Below, in pieces: positions 15,076 to 22,692 of a DNA stretch of 23,388 nt. Under the pieces are notes generated by a model. That model saw only the letters and a program-made list of their open reading frames with translations, did no database searches and had not been told where the DNA came from. The translations under genes and the position numbers were made by a program. Source of the DNA: CAWDVB01 sp963824105 (lineage in GTDB: Bacteria > Actinomycetota > Actinomycetes > Propionibacteriales > Nocardioidaceae). Within the stretch, counting starts at the first letter, position 1; the number at the start of each line of letters is the position of its first letter. The stretch lies in contig CAWGNN010000002.1 in the NCBI GenBank assembly GCA_963824105.1, forward strand, positions 1-23,388. The letters run 5' to 3'.

Positions 15076-15357
15076 ATGAAGACCCCGGTGTACCCCGGTG
15101 AGATCTTGCGCGAGGACGTGCTGGCCGACCTCGGTCTGGGGGTCGGCGAGGCAGCGTCACGGCTGGGGAACTCGCGGGTGGCGTTGAGCAGAGTCCTACA
15201 CGGGCATGCCCGGATCAGCCCGAACCTGGCGGTGCGGCTGGAGGAGGCCGGGGTGGGGACCGCGCGGGCTTGGCTGGCGATGCAGTCGGCCCACGACCTG
15301 GCAAACGAACGCGCGACCGGGTCGCCGAAGGTGCGTCGGCTTCGCGACGTCCCCTGA
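15076..15357 (+). CDS. higA: HigA-type antitoxin, helix-turn-helix regulator
   Basis: Antitoxin and autorepressor partner of HigB. The 93-residue protein starts with PVYPGEILREDVLADLGLGV, the HigA family signature, followed by a Cro/CI-type helix-turn-helix (EAASRLGNSRVALSRVLHGHARI) and the SPNLAVRLEEAGVGTARAWLAMQ helix pair. AGGAGGTGAGG (15056-15066), which begins three bases after the toxin's stop, is its ribosome site. ATG 15076 is preferred because family members begin with M-x-x-P-x-H/Y-PGE. GTG 15070 is also well placed. Because of the lost base in higB, the frame is open from 14890, so the sequence as given also reads as a HigB C-terminal/HigA fusion of 155 residues. I regard that fusion as a by-product. 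Confidence 0.85.
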   Translation: MKTPVYPGEILREDVLADLGLGVGEAASRLGNSRVALSRVLHGHARISPNLAVRLEEAGVGTARAWLAMQSAHDLANERATGSPKVRRLRDVP

Positions 15358-15543
15358 TATGCCTCCTGTCCTGAGGCCGTCGCAGCCGGACGCACCTGCC
15401 GCTGTTCGCTCTCGCCCTGCCTGAGATCGCGAGACTCGGACCATGGCCAAGCCGCCGACTTAGTCGTATCGTCCGGTTGGTCGGACAAACGTCGCCGGGC
15501 AGCCGAAACGTCACGTTGCTCGGCTCATTACCGGAGGTGCCAA

Positions 15544-16041
15544 ATGCGGGGGAAACTGATCGTCCTCGGCGTAGTTGTCGCACTGGCGTCGGCAACGTTC
15601 GTTGCCCAGGCGTCCGGTGGGCTCGGTGGAGGCAGGTCCACCATCAACTGTCAGAGCTCGGCCTGGGAGACCATGCCCGTGTCGTCGGTCCCGCAGTTCC
15701 GGCACGTCGGTGGGCTTGCGGCCAGCGTGACGGCGATCTATCCCGTCACCGTGACCGTGAGCGGGGTGCTTAGGGGCAAGCCCTCCAACTTCAAGGTCGT
15801 GGACAAGTGGGTGGGAGGGAAGGACACCGCCGCGCCTGGAGTGATTAAGGTGACACCGGTCCACGGGCGCGCAACGCCGTTCAGCTTCACCTGGGTCGCG
15901 TCAGGAAGCTCGGCGAGCGAACACGGACACCAGATCTTCGTATCCTGGCGTCGCGCAACCAGCACGGGCATCTCGACGCTTCTCAAGGCAGACGTGACCA
16001 TTACCTACACCTGGGGCGGTTGCACCGGCGGTGGCAGCTAG
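15544..16041 (+). CDS. Small secreted protein of unknown function
   Basis: Protein of 165 residues with a clear Sec signal peptide: MRGK, a hydrophobic stretch LIVLGVVVALASATFV, and a signal peptidase I site after AQA (residues 21-23). The mature part is about 142 residues, rich in Val, Thr, Ser and Gly, and predicted by eye to be beta-strand-rich (SVTAIYPVTVTVSGVL, KADVTITYTW). It has just two cysteines, Cys36 near the mature N-terminus and Cys160 six residues from the end, suggesting one disulfide that ties the ends together. I do not recognise a family. A strong GGAGGT (15533-15538) precedes ATG 15544 by 5 nt. The gene is followed by the hairpin at 16077-16112, so it is probably a single-gene transcript. 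Confidence 0.8.
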   Translation: MRGKLIVLGVVVALASATFVAQASGGLGGGRSTINCQSSAWETMPVSSVPQFRHVGGLAASVTAIYPVTVTVSGVLRGKPSNFKVVDKWVGGKDTAAPGVIKVTPVHGRATPFSFTWVASGSSASEHGHQIFVSWRRATSTGISTLLKADVTITYTWGGCTGGGS

Positions 16042-16076
16042 CAGGAGTACACGGCCGAGCTGACCTTCGCGGCACA

Positions 16077-16112
16077 GCAGAGGACCCCCGGCATCTGCCG
16101 GGGGTCCTCTGC
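16077..16112. terminator. Perfect 17-bp hairpin between convergent genes
   Basis: The arms 16077-16093 and 16096-16112 are perfectly complementary with a 2-nt loop (in practice a 4-6 nt loop and 15-16 bp stem). The hairpin starts 36 bp after the stop of the secreted-protein gene and ends 39 bp from the stop of hycE on the other strand, so it can serve both as a two-way terminator. No T run follows on either strand, which is common for actinobacterial hairpin terminators. Confidence 0.85.
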
Positions 16113-16150
16113 GTGTCTGCTCGGCCGGCGACGGGGACCGACTGCGGACC

Positions 16151-17653
16151 CTACAGATCGTTGCCGGCGTAGGACTGGTTGAAGCTCTTGTTGGCGAGCG
16201 GGAAGTCGGGGACGATCGTGTCCGCCATCGCGACCGGGAGAGCCGGCCAGTTGAAGAAGGACGGGTCGACCACCTTCACCCGGCTCAGTCGTCCGGATCC
16301 CCCGACCTCGACTCGGTGCGCGATCGTCCCGCGCCATCCCTCCACCAGCCCGAGCCCGCGGCCACCGGGACGGGGGGACTCGGCTCGGCTGTCCGATCCG
16401 ACATGGCTGCCCAGCCGGGCGATCAGATCGGCAGTCAGGTCGGCAGAGACCGCGATCTCGCGCAGCCGGACCAGGTAGCGCGACATGACGTCGCCGGCGG
16501 TCTCGGTCACGACGTGGAAGGCCGGTCCCAGGTCCACGGACGGATGGTCGGCGCGAGCGTCGACGGCGACTCCGGATGCCCGCGCGACGTAGCCGAGCGT
16601 GCCGAGGCCGCGAGCGTTTTCCTCGGCGAGGACAGCGGTGCCGGTGAACCGGTCCCGGACCGTGGAGTGCGACAGGGTCGCGTCGGCGATCGCGGCGATC
16701 TCCTCAGCGATCCCGCGGATCTCCGCCGCGTCCGGAAGGCTTGCGAGGCGGGCTCCGCCAAGGGTGACTCCGCCCCGCAGCAGCCGATGCCCGGTGGTCG
16801 TGCGGTTGATCCGCAACAGCTTCTCGCGCAGCCGCTGGGCGTGGACGTTGCTGAGGCCGAAGGCCACGTCGTTGGCCAGCATCCCGAGGTCCGCGACGTG
16901 GTTGTGCAGACGCTCCAGCTCCAACAGCAGCGCCCGGATCAACCGGTCGGGCTCGGGGACCTCGACCCCGAGCGCCTCCTCGGCGGCCAGCGCATAGGCA
17001 AGCGAGTGTCCGACCGCGGTGTCGCCGCTGATCCGCTCGGCGAGCTCGAACCCGTCCTCGGGACGCCTGCCCTCGAACAGCTTCTCGACCCCGCGATGGA
17101 CGTACCAAAGCCGCGCCTTCAGCTGCAGGACCGTTTCGCCCACGACCGAGAAGCGGAAGTGTCCCGGCTCAATGAGTCCCGCGTGCACCGGACCCACCGG
17201 GATCTCGTAGACGCCCGCGCCGGAAGCCTCGACGAACGGCGCGACCCCGGAGCCCTCACCGATTCCGGGGTTGGGCCCGGCGTCCCGGCGCATCGGGTGC
17301 CAGCCGCTCGGCCAGTGGGCGTGTCGCACCAGCCTGCGTGGCAACGGGTGGTCGGTGATCGCGACACCGAACAGGTCAACGATCTCGCGCTCGAACCGGC
17401 TCGTGGCGAAGTCCCAGGAGGCCAGGGTCGGCATGGTCGGTGCGTGGTGGTCGAGACTGAGCACGAGCTCATGGCGCCGCTCCCCTTGCGGGGAGGAGGC
17501 CGGGGCGACCAGGCAGTACACCACCCGGAACCGGTCGCCGTCGTCGTGGCCGGCCACCAGGGCGACCCGCATGCCCTCGGCCAGCAGGGCAGCGAACCGC
17601 TCCCCGAGGGACTCGCCGGTCACCTGCTCGGTCACCATGTCGGCCGGGCTCAC
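16151..17653 (-). CDS. hycE: Large (NuoC-NuoD-like) subunit of an energy-converting hydrogenase-related complex
   Basis: Peripheral arm subunit of a group 4 hydrogenase/complex I-type enzyme, 500 residues. Residues 1-120 form a NuoC-like domain with FEREIVDLFGVAITDHPLPRRL (87-108). The rest is the NuoD/HycE large-subunit fold: PVGPVHAGLIEPGHFRF, LWYVHRGVEKLFEG, AERISGDTAVGHSLAYALA and LLLELERLHNHVADLGMLAND. In true [NiFe] hydrogenases CxxC pairs near both ends hold the metal. Here the first is Ser209-Gly-Asp-Thr212 and the last is Asp463-Pro-Ser465 with no following Cys. The protein ends NKSFNQSYAGNDL with no maturation tail. It is therefore probably not a hydrogenase. The GTG start overlaps the hycQ stop by 4 bp. 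Size and position match M. tuberculosis Rv0087. Confidence 0.92.
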   Translation of the reverse strand: MSPADMVTEQVTGESLGERFAALLAEGMRVALVAGHDDGDRFRVVYCLVAPASSPQGERRHELVLSLDHHAPTMPTLASWDFATSRFEREIVDLFGVAITDHPLPRRLVRHAHWPSGWHPMRRDAGPNPGIGEGSGVAPFVEASGAGVYEIPVGPVHAGLIEPGHFRFSVVGETVLQLKARLWYVHRGVEKLFEGRRPEDGFELAERISGDTAVGHSLAYALAAEEALGVEVPEPDRLIRALLLELERLHNHVADLGMLANDVAFGLSNVHAQRLREKLLRINRTTTGHRLLRGGVTLGGARLASLPDAAEIRGIAEEIAAIADATLSHSTVRDRFTGTAVLAEENARGLGTLGYVARASGVAVDARADHPSVDLGPAFHVVTETAGDVMSRYLVRLREIAVSADLTADLIARLGSHVGSDSRAESPRPGGRGLGLVEGWRGTIAHRVEVGGSGRLSRVKVVDPSFFNWPALPVAMADTIVPDFPLANKSFNQSYAGNDL

Positions 17654-19092
17654 CGAACACCACCCAGGGCCTCTGCCGACGTCCGGATCAGGTCGGCGAA
17701 CGGGCCGCCGACGAACGCGATCACCGCTGTCACGCCGAGCGCCACCACCAGCGGCGCGATCGAGTCATGGTTCTCCTCGGCCGGCTCCCGCTCCCCCGGG
17801 TCGCCGAAGGCGATCGCGGCCGTGTTCCGCACCAGGCCGGCGAAGGCGACCAGCAGCAGCGCCACCGCCACCGCCATGACCCACCCCAGACCCCCCGTGA
17901 ACCCGGACACCACGATGGCGACCTCGGTGAAGAAGATGCTGAACGGCGGCAGGCCCAACAGCGCGGTCATGCCCGCAACCAGGAAGACGCCGAGCCTGGG
18001 GCTCCTGACGAGCAGCCCGCGCAGTCTCGACAGGCTGGTGGTCCCCTCGGAGGCCAGGATGCGTCCGGACACCACGAACGTGCTCGACTTCGCCAGGCCG
18101 TGGCCCAGCATGTGCAGCAGCAGCGCCGAGATGGCCAGGGTGCCGCCGACCGCGGCCGCGAGCGCCATCAGCCCCATGTGCTCGATGCTGGAGTAGGCCA
18201 GCATCCGCTTGAGGTCGCGCTGGCGCAGGATCAGCAGCGCCGCCACGGTGAGCGACAGCAGCCCCGCGGCAACGAGCAACCAGCGTGCCAGTCCGGGGCC
18301 GACCACTGGATCGGCGATCGCCTGGATGCGCAGGATCGCGTAGAGGGCCACCGAGAGCAGGACCCCCGACATCAGCCCCGAGACGGGGGCCGGCGCCTGA
18401 CTGTGCGCGTCGGGAAGCCAGCTGTGCATCGGCGCCAGCCCGGCCTTGGTGGCGAAACCGAGGATGGCCAGGCCCGAGGCGGCGCCGACCAGCTTGGGGT
18501 CCAGCCCGGGGATGCCCTGATGCATCGCCGACCAGGACAGAGTGGGCGTCCCGGCGCCCCGTGTCGCCGCATACAGCAGCACGACGCCGAGGAAGGCGAT
18601 GGCGACCCCGACCGAGCCGAGGACGACGTACTTCCAGGCCGCTTCCAGAGCCAGGCCGGTCCGGTGGTGACCAACCAGGAACGCGGTGGCGATCGTCGTC
18701 AGCTCCACCGCGATCCACAGCACCCCGAGGTTGTCGGCCACCACCGCCAGGGTCATCGCCGCCATGAAGAGCGAGATGAGGGTCGGGTAGGCCCGGCCCG
18801 GGTCGCGGTCGGAGAGCCCTCCCCAGGTCGAGGTGACCCCCACGGCACCGACGACCAGCATCATGAACGCCGACAGGGCGTCGGCCCTCAGCTGGCCACC
18901 GATCGCGGTCGGCTCGCTGCCGGACAGGACCGCAGCGGCCAGCGCGACACCGCTGGCGAGGATGACCAGCGAGACGACCGGGCCCGCCAGCCGACGCACG
19001 GGCACCGTCACCGTGAGTGAGGCGCGCAGGAAGACGCTGGCGGCAGCGGCTCCGGCGGCGAACACCACCGGCAGGACCAGAAGGACTCCCAT
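17650..19092 (-). CDS. hycQ: Antiporter-like membrane subunit (HyfF/HycQ, NuoN/M-like)
   Basis: Polytopic membrane protein of 480 residues, about 13-14 helices, with the proton-translocating antiporter fold of NuoL/M/N and MrpA/D. Residues expected in the proton path are present: Glu130 in LWIAVELTT, Lys216 in GFATKAGLAPMHSWLPDAH, and Lys335 in GHGLAKSSTF. DLKRMLAYSSIEHMGLMAL is also typical. The start at ATG 19092 shares one base with the hycP stop (TGATG), and the stop overlaps hycE. It is the fifth gene of the operon, as Rv0086 is in M. tuberculosis. It should couple electron transfer in the peripheral arm to ion movement. Whether H+ or Na+ is moved cannot be told from the sequence. Confidence 0.93.
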   Translation of the reverse strand: MGVLLVLPVVFAAGAAAASVFLRASLTVTVPVRRLAGPVVSLVILASGVALAAAVLSGSEPTAIGGQLRADALSAFMMLVVGAVGVTSTWGGLSDRDPGRAYPTLISLFMAAMTLAVVADNLGVLWIAVELTTIATAFLVGHHRTGLALEAAWKYVVLGSVGVAIAFLGVVLLYAATRGAGTPTLSWSAMHQGIPGLDPKLVGAASGLAILGFATKAGLAPMHSWLPDAHSQAPAPVSGLMSGVLLSVALYAILRIQAIADPVVGPGLARWLLVAAGLLSLTVAALLILRQRDLKRMLAYSSIEHMGLMALAAAVGGTLAISALLLHMLGHGLAKSSTFVVSGRILASEGTTSLSRLRGLLVRSPRLGVFLVAGMTALLGLPPFSIFFTEVAIVVSGFTGGLGWVMAVAVALLLVAFAGLVRNTAAIAFGDPGEREPAEENHDSIAPLVVALGVTAVIAFVGGPFADLIRTSAEALGGVR

Positions 19093-19754
19093 CAGTCGCG
19101 CAGCTCCCTCAGGTCGTCGAGGTCGGTCTCCCCGAACGCCGAGCGCATCCGGCGGGTCAGCACCTGAAGGATCAGCACGACCAGGAGCACGTCGAGGGAG
19201 ACACCCAGCTCCACGATGAGCGGCACGCCCCCCGACGTCAGGAACGCCACCGTGGCAATGCCGTTGTCGAGCATGAGGAACCCGAGCAGTTGGGACACCG
19301 CATGGCGACGCGAAGCCAGCAGGAGGAAGCCGTAGAGCACGAGAGCCACGCCGATCGGCACCGCCGACACCGTCGGACCGGGCCCGAGTGCGGCCAGAGG
19401 GCGGGACACCAGATAGGCCAGCGTGGTCAGCAGTGCGGTGGCGATGAGTGACGCCGTGGTGTTCAGCAGCGGCACCTCCTCGCGGGCCGCCATGCCTTCG
19501 GCGGCCAGCGTCCGCCGCAGCACGGCGGGAAGGGCGAACCCCTTCAGGACCAGCACGAGCGCCGCGACGGCGAACAGCTCGGCACTCCCCTCCTCGAGCG
19601 CCAGGAGCAGGGCGAGGAGGGCCAGGGTCGCCCCTTGCGCCGCCAGTAGGGCCACTTGGGAGCGCAGCGAGCGTCGCCACACGAGCAGCACCCCGGTGAC
19701 CAGGAGCAGCCCGGTGGTGACCGCAATGAGCTGTGCGAACAGCGCCTCGCCCAT
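19092..19754 (-). CDS. hycP: HyfE/HycP-like membrane subunit (NuoK-like)
   Basis: Membrane protein of 220 residues, identical in length to my memory of M. tuberculosis HycP (Rv0085). The hydrophobic segments are clear, among them FAQLIAVTTGLLLVTGVLLVW, a Glu-rich break (ALEEGSAELF), ALVLVLKGFALPAVL, PIGVALVLYGFLLLAS and SLDVLLVVLILQVLTRRM. HyfE-type proteins combine an N-terminal extension with a NuoK-like domain; the LGFLMLDNGIATVAFL segment corresponds to the NuoK core. Its ATG overlaps the hycD stop (ATGA) and its stop overlaps the hycQ start. The last residues (ETDLDDLRELRD) form a charged cytoplasmic tail. Assignment rests on position, size and hydrophobic pattern. Confidence 0.9.
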   Translation of the reverse strand: MGEALFAQLIAVTTGLLLVTGVLLVWRRSLRSQVALLAAQGATLALLALLLALEEGSAELFAVAALVLVLKGFALPAVLRRTLAAEGMAAREEVPLLNTTASLIATALLTTLAYLVSRPLAALGPGPTVSAVPIGVALVLYGFLLLASRRHAVSQLLGFLMLDNGIATVAFLTSGGVPLIVELGVSLDVLLVVLILQVLTRRMRSAFGETDLDDLRELRD

Positions 19755-20707
19755 CACACGCCACCCCCGACCAGATAGGACGCGGTGACCGCCAGGAAGG
19801 CCAGCACGAACGACCCGGCGAGCAGCTCGGGAACCCGGAAGAGCCGTGCCTTCGCCAAGAAGACCTCCGCCGCCGCCACCAGGCCGCCGATCACGGCCAG
19901 CTTGACCACCAGCGCCAGGAGCGCGAGGGGGATGCTCCAGAGGGTCAGCTCGCGAGCCACACCCCACGGCACGAGCAGGGTGCCGATCAGTCCGAGCAGC
20001 GCACCCAGCCGCAGCCACGCCCCCACTTCCAGCCAGGCCAGGTCGCGGCCCGAGCTCTCCAGCAGCATCGCCTCGTGGACCATGGTCAGCTCGAGGTGCG
20101 TGGCCGGATTGTCGACGGGGATCCTGCCCGTCTCCGCGATGACAGCGACGAGCAGCGCGATCAGGGCCAGCAGACTGACGGGGGCCGCGATGCTGGCGGG
20201 GTGGTCCAGCCGCGCGGACACGATCTGAGAGAGCACCGACGAGCCCACCGGTATCGACAGTGCGTAGACCGAGACCAGGACGGTGGGTTCCACCAGTGCC
20301 GCGATGGTCATGTGCCGACTCGAGCCCATCCCCCCGAAGGCGGATCCGGAGTCCAGGCCGACCAGTGCGAACGCCACCGTGCCCAGGAGGAGCACAGAGA
20401 CCACCACGAACAGATCGTCGTGGACGCGGTCGAACGTGGCTGTGGTCAGTAGCGGGGTCAACGCCACGACGACCAGGCTGGACACGGCGACCACGAGGGG
20501 AGCCACGGAGGCCACCCAGCTCGTCCCGCCGGCTCGCAGCGGCTCCTTCGCGAAGAGCTTGCGCAGATCCCGCCAAGGCTGCAGCACGCCCGGCCCCACG
20601 CGGCCCTCCAGGCGTGCGCGGACCTGACGCATGACGCCGACCAGGACCGGCGACAGGGCGGCCATCACGAGCACCTGGCCCAGCACCAGTACGAGGGTGC
20701 TCACCAT
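19754..20707 (-). CDS. hycD: HycD/HyfC/NuoH-like membrane subunit
   Basis: Membrane subunit of 317 residues that joins the peripheral arm to the antiporter subunits, equivalent to NuoH and to Rv0084. RARLEGRVGPGVLQPWRDLRKLFAKE (30-55) is the NuoH-type cytoplasmic loop after helix 1. IAETGRIPVDNPATHLELTMVHEAM (190-214) is the loop that in NuoH forms the quinone cavity and the start of the proton path; it keeps Glu192, Arg195, Asp199, Glu206 and Glu212. About eight hydrophobic helices are visible. The ATG overlaps the upstream gene's stop by 7 bp and its own stop overlaps hycP by 1 bp. Conservation of this loop says the coupling element is intact although the metal site in HycE is lost. Confidence 0.94.
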   Translation of the reverse strand: MVSTLVLVLGQVLVMAALSPVLVGVMRQVRARLEGRVGPGVLQPWRDLRKLFAKEPLRAGGTSWVASVAPLVVAVSSLVVVALTPLLTTATFDRVHDDLFVVVSVLLLGTVAFALVGLDSGSAFGGMGSSRHMTIAALVEPTVLVSVYALSIPVGSSVLSQIVSARLDHPASIAAPVSLLALIALLVAVIAETGRIPVDNPATHLELTMVHEAMLLESSGRDLAWLEVGAWLRLGALLGLIGTLLVPWGVARELTLWSIPLALLALVVKLAVIGGLVAAAEVFLAKARLFRVPELLAGSFVLAFLAVTASYLVGGGV

Positions 20708-22692
20708 GCGACCACCACCAGGACGACGACGAGGGCCGCGAACGAATAGCCGAGGTACCGGTGGATGCTGCCGTTCTGCAGTCCGCGGGCCACCTCACCC
20801 AGGCGATCCATCAGCCCGATCACCGGACGGTAGACGCGCATCTCGACAATGTCGCCGACCTGCTGCCGGAACCGCACCGCCTCGACGAGATAGCGCGACT
20901 CGGTGGCATGCGTGATCTCGATGTCGCGTTCCGGCCGCAACGCCTCGTCGAAGACGCGTGACAGCGGCTCGGCGTACGACGTGGCGGTGTACTGCATCCG
21001 AGGGCTCACCCACTCACCGCCGCCGCTCCACGGCAGCCTCACGTCGCGACGGGGAGCCCGCCGGGCCGCGGCCACCGTGATCGCCAGGACGGGCACGGCG
21101 AGGACCACCGCGAGGATCGACAGGGCCATCGGGTTGAGGAGGGCGCCGACCTCGGGAAGCCGGATGCTCGCAAGACTGCCGGCCGCTATCCCCTGGGGGC
21201 CTGCGGCGCGCACGGCGCCGACCGTCAGCACGCCCGGGAAGAAACCCATCGCGAGCACAGCAGCAGCGCTGATGAGGAGACCCGTACGCATCGGAGTGGG
21301 GACCTCCTGGGCGGCCGCCGCGGCATCCGACCGAGGCCTGGCCAGGAACGCGATGCCGAACGCCTTGACGAAGGTCATCAGCGCCAGCCCGGCGGTCAGC
21401 GCCACGACGGCGACGGCGAAGGGCATGGCGACCTGGACGACCCGGTCGCCGGGGACACCGCCGTGGATGAGTGACTGCAGGAGCGCCCACTCGGCGACGA
21501 ACCCGCCCGTCACCGGCAGCGCCGCCGCACCCAGCGCGCCGATACCGAAGGCGACCGATGTCCACGGCATGCGTGACACGAGCCCGCCCAGTCGGTCCAG
21601 GTCGCGCTCTCCGGTCGCGTGGAGGATCGCCCCGGCCCCGAGGAAGAGCGCCGTCTTGAACGCGGCGTGAGCCGCGGCGAGCAGGAGCGCTGCCCCGTAC
21701 GCGACATCGGCGGCCCCGTCTGCGCCCGCAGACCTCAGCAGCAGCCCGGTCCCGACCGCGAGGAACATCAGGCCGAGGTTCTCGGTCGTGGAGTAGGCGA
21801 GCAGCCGCTTGAGGTCGCTGGCCACCGACGCCTGCAGGATCCCGTAGACGGCCGAGGCGCCGCCCAGCGCCATGACGGCCAGGCCCCACCAGGTCGACCC
21901 GAGGGGAAGCAGGACCAACGCCACCGACATCGCCCCGTAGAGCCCCATCTTCACCATCGCCGCGCTCATCAGCGCCGAAACGTGGCTGGGCGCCGCCGGA
22001 TGGGCCCGCGGGAGCCACACGTGCAGCGGCAATAGTCCGGACTTCGTCGCGAAGCCCACCAGCAACAGGAGGACGGCGAGCCCCAAGCGCCAGGAGTCAC
22101 CGACCCGGCCGGCCGCGGCGAACGATGTGGTGCCGGTCAGGGCGGCGAGCACCCCGAAGCCGAGCAGGAGAAGAACGAAGCTGACGTGGCTCATCACCGC
22201 GTACCAGAGAGCCGCCGAGCGCGCTTCGGAGCGTCCACGGTGCTCGGCCAGCACCAGGACCGTCGAAGCGATCGCCATGGTCTCCCACCCGAGCAGGAAG
22301 GTGATGCTGTCGCCGGCCATGGTGACCAGTTGCATCCCGAGCCCGAAGACGGCCAGCGCGCTCCACCCCGTGCGCGATGCCGCCGGACCGTGGGCGTAGC
22401 CGATGGCGAAGACCGCCACGACCGCAAGGACGCTGCCGGACAGGACGAGGAAGAACGCGCCCAGCGGCGTCGGGGCGAGCAGGAGGGTGACATGAGGGAG
22501 CGCGGTCGGGACCGCCACCGAGCCCGACGAGCCGGACAGCACGAGGACGCCGGTGACCACCGCGGCCACCCCCTGCGCCGCCACGAACATCCCCGCCATC
22601 GCGGCGCGCCAGGACTCGGGGACCCGGATCGCGATGCCGACGGCGGCGAGCGCCAAGACGATCTGCTCGACGACCCAGACCTCGACGCTCAT
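20701..22692 (-). CDS. HyfB-like antiporter subunit (NuoL/M-like)
   Basis: Large membrane subunit of 663 residues with the antiporter fold and a C-terminal extension, as in HyfB and Rv0083. Proton-path candidates are Glu137 in LLGWETMAIA, Lys217 in GFATKSGLLPLHVWLPRAHP, Lys248 in AAMVKMGLYG and Lys346 in AHAAFKTALFLGAGAI. DLKRLLAYSTTENLGLMF is conserved. After about residue 545 comes a soluble stretch (EWVSPRMQYTATSYAEPLSRVF to VYRPVIGLMDR), then a last helix SFAALVVVLVVVAW; this is the lateral-helix-like tail of HyfB. ATG 22692 overlaps the stop of the upstream Fe-S subunit (ATGA). The frame is open further upstream, but that part lies over the Fe-S gene and is not coding. Confidence 0.94.
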   Translation of the reverse strand: MSVEVWVVEQIVLALAAVGIAIRVPESWRAAMAGMFVAAQGVAAVVTGVLVLSGSSGSVAVPTALPHVTLLLAPTPLGAFFLVLSGSVLAVVAVFAIGYAHGPAASRTGWSALAVFGLGMQLVTMAGDSITFLLGWETMAIASTVLVLAEHRGRSEARSAALWYAVMSHVSFVLLLLGFGVLAALTGTTSFAAAGRVGDSWRLGLAVLLLLVGFATKSGLLPLHVWLPRAHPAAPSHVSALMSAAMVKMGLYGAMSVALVLLPLGSTWWGLAVMALGGASAVYGILQASVASDLKRLLAYSTTENLGLMFLAVGTGLLLRSAGADGAADVAYGAALLLAAAHAAFKTALFLGAGAILHATGERDLDRLGGLVSRMPWTSVAFGIGALGAAALPVTGGFVAEWALLQSLIHGGVPGDRVVQVAMPFAVAVVALTAGLALMTFVKAFGIAFLARPRSDAAAAAQEVPTPMRTGLLISAAAVLAMGFFPGVLTVGAVRAAGPQGIAAGSLASIRLPEVGALLNPMALSILAVVLAVPVLAITVAAARRAPRRDVRLPWSGGGEWVSPRMQYTATSYAEPLSRVFDEALRPERDIEITHATESRYLVEAVRFRQQVGDIVEMRVYRPVIGLMDRLGEVARGLQNGSIHRYLGYSFAALVVVLVVVAW

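Noticed and set aside
14890..15357. A genuine 155-residue HigB-HigA fusion gene
   Set aside because: The toxin C-terminus is found in another frame with its own stop at 15051, and higA has its own ribosome site; the fusion follows from one missing base.
16316..18196. A 626-residue plus-strand open frame over hycE and the end of hycQ
   Set aside because: It is antisense to two well-recognised proteins and has no motifs of its own.
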